Shown here one piece after another: positions 4,627 through 5,164 of a stretch of 5,164 nucleotides of DNA. The position numbers and the translations under genes were made by a program. Below the pieces are notes generated by a model. It had not been told where the DNA came from, searched no databases, and saw nothing but the letters and a program-made list of their open reading frames with translations. Position 1 is the first letter of the stretch. Every line of letters begins with the position of its first letter. Origin of the DNA: an uncultured Persicitalea sp. (GTDB lineage: Bacteria; Bacteroidota; Bacteroidia; Cytophagales; Spirosomataceae); NCBI GenBank assembly GCA_950075905.1, contig CATMVR010000426.1:1-5164 (forward strand), written 5' to 3'.

Positions 4627-5164
4627 ATGAATCGCTCAGAAAATCTCAGAAGACTACAATCAGAAGAATTTGATATTTGTATTATTGGAGGGGGAGCGAG
4701 TGGTGCAGGAAGTGCGTTGGACGCTGTATTACGCGGGTACAAGGTGGCGATGATCGACCAGAAAGACTTTGCTTCCGAAACCTCCTCCCGATCTACCAAG
4801 CTGATTCACGGTGGAGTTCGCTATCTGGAGCAAGCTTTTACCAAGCTGGATTTTGCTCAGTTGAAGCAGGTGAAGCATGGCCTGGAAGAGCGCAGGATTG
4901 TGATCAAAAACGCACCCCATCTGGCCCGCCCATTAGCCCTGCTGACCCCGGTTTTTTCCTGGGTTGAAGGAGTGTATTACAGCGTGGGCCTGAAAATGTA
5001 CGATTGGTTTGCAAACGACAAGACTCTTCCCAAAGGAAAATGGCTGAGCAAAAAGGAAGTAATGGCCCGTATGCCAACCCTTGACCAGGACAAACTGCAT
5101 AGCGCGGTACTTTACTACGACGGGCAGCACGACGACGCCCGCTACTGCCTGGCTATTGTGCAGT
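4627..5164 (+). CDS. glpD: FAD-dependent glycerol-3-phosphate dehydrogenase, N-terminal part (runs off the window)
   Basis: This frame is open to the window edge and gives the first 179 residues of a protein that is usually about 500-560 residues long. It oxidises sn-glycerol 3-phosphate to dihydroxyacetone phosphate and passes electrons through FAD to the respiratory quinone pool at the inner face of the membrane. The N-terminal Rossmann FAD site is clear: FDICIIGGGASGAGSALDAV (15-34) with the GGGxxGxG core and an acidic strand end, VAMIDQKDFA (40-49). The family signature TSSRSTKLIHGGVRYLEQ (52-69) and YYDGQHDDAR (163-172) follow. The start ATG follows a consensus promoter by about 35 nt and has no Shine-Dalgarno sequence. 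No frameshift or stop codon interrupts the visible part. GlpD is favoured over a generic FAD oxidoreductase because the LIHGG-RYLE and DGQ-DDAR blocks are specific to it. Confidence 0.93.
   Translation, partial: MNRSENLRRLQSEEFDICIIGGGASGAGSALDAVLRGYKVAMIDQKDFASETSSRSTKLIHGGVRYLEQAFTKLDFAQLKQVKHGLEERRIVIKNAPHLARPLALLTPVFSWVEGVYYSVGLKMYDWFANDKTLPKGKWLSKKEVMARMPTLDQDKLHSAVLYYDGQHDDARYCLAIVQ

Overview
The window looks like part of the chromosome of a Bacteroidota bacterium, most likely a Cytophagales member (Spirosoma/Dyadobacter-like). Three things point that way. No start codon is preceded by a clear AGGAGG-type ribosome binding site, and the leaders are A/T-rich instead. Two intergenic regions carry the Bacteroidota promoter pattern TTG-N19-TAnnTTTG. 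The proteins also look like Bacteroidota housekeeping families. The lineage is inferred from these traits and was not tested by a search.

Layout. Positions 1-70 may hold the last codons of an upstream gene. A degenerate 7-nt repeat (83-152) then runs up to the start of a MIP18/DUF59 (SufT-type) Fe-S assembly protein (155-481). This is followed by a BrxA/BrxB bacilliredoxin (541-969), and a strong hairpin terminator (994-1027) closes the unit. A separate gene (1170-2273) encodes a VWA-domain protein with an intact MIDAS motif. It converges on a minus-strand BON-LysM protein of the Kbp/YgaU type (2347-2805), and the two genes share a 44-bp perfect palindrome that should terminate transcription in both directions. 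Further right on the minus strand lies a probable two-gene operon: a tandem universal stress protein (3368-4234) followed 11 nt later by a small unrecognised helical protein (2958-3356). After a 392-nt divergent intergenic region, the plus strand begins glpD, the FAD-dependent glycerol-3-phosphate dehydrogenase (from 4627), which runs off the end of the window.

How the genes fit together. SufT and the bacilliredoxin both concern Fe-S and thiol homeostasis, and they commonly sit at the end of a suf operon in this group; the suf genes themselves would lie to the left and are not visible. The Usp operon and Kbp suggest a stress and K+ response cluster. GlpD is respiratory glycerol catabolism and is probably unrelated to its neighbours.

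I see no mobile element, CRISPR array, tRNA or rRNA. There is no convincing new multi-gene system here. The points most worth a second look are the heptad repeat before sufT, the unrecognised protein paired with Usp, the VWA gene without a visible AAA+ partner, and the long Usp-glpD intergenic region.
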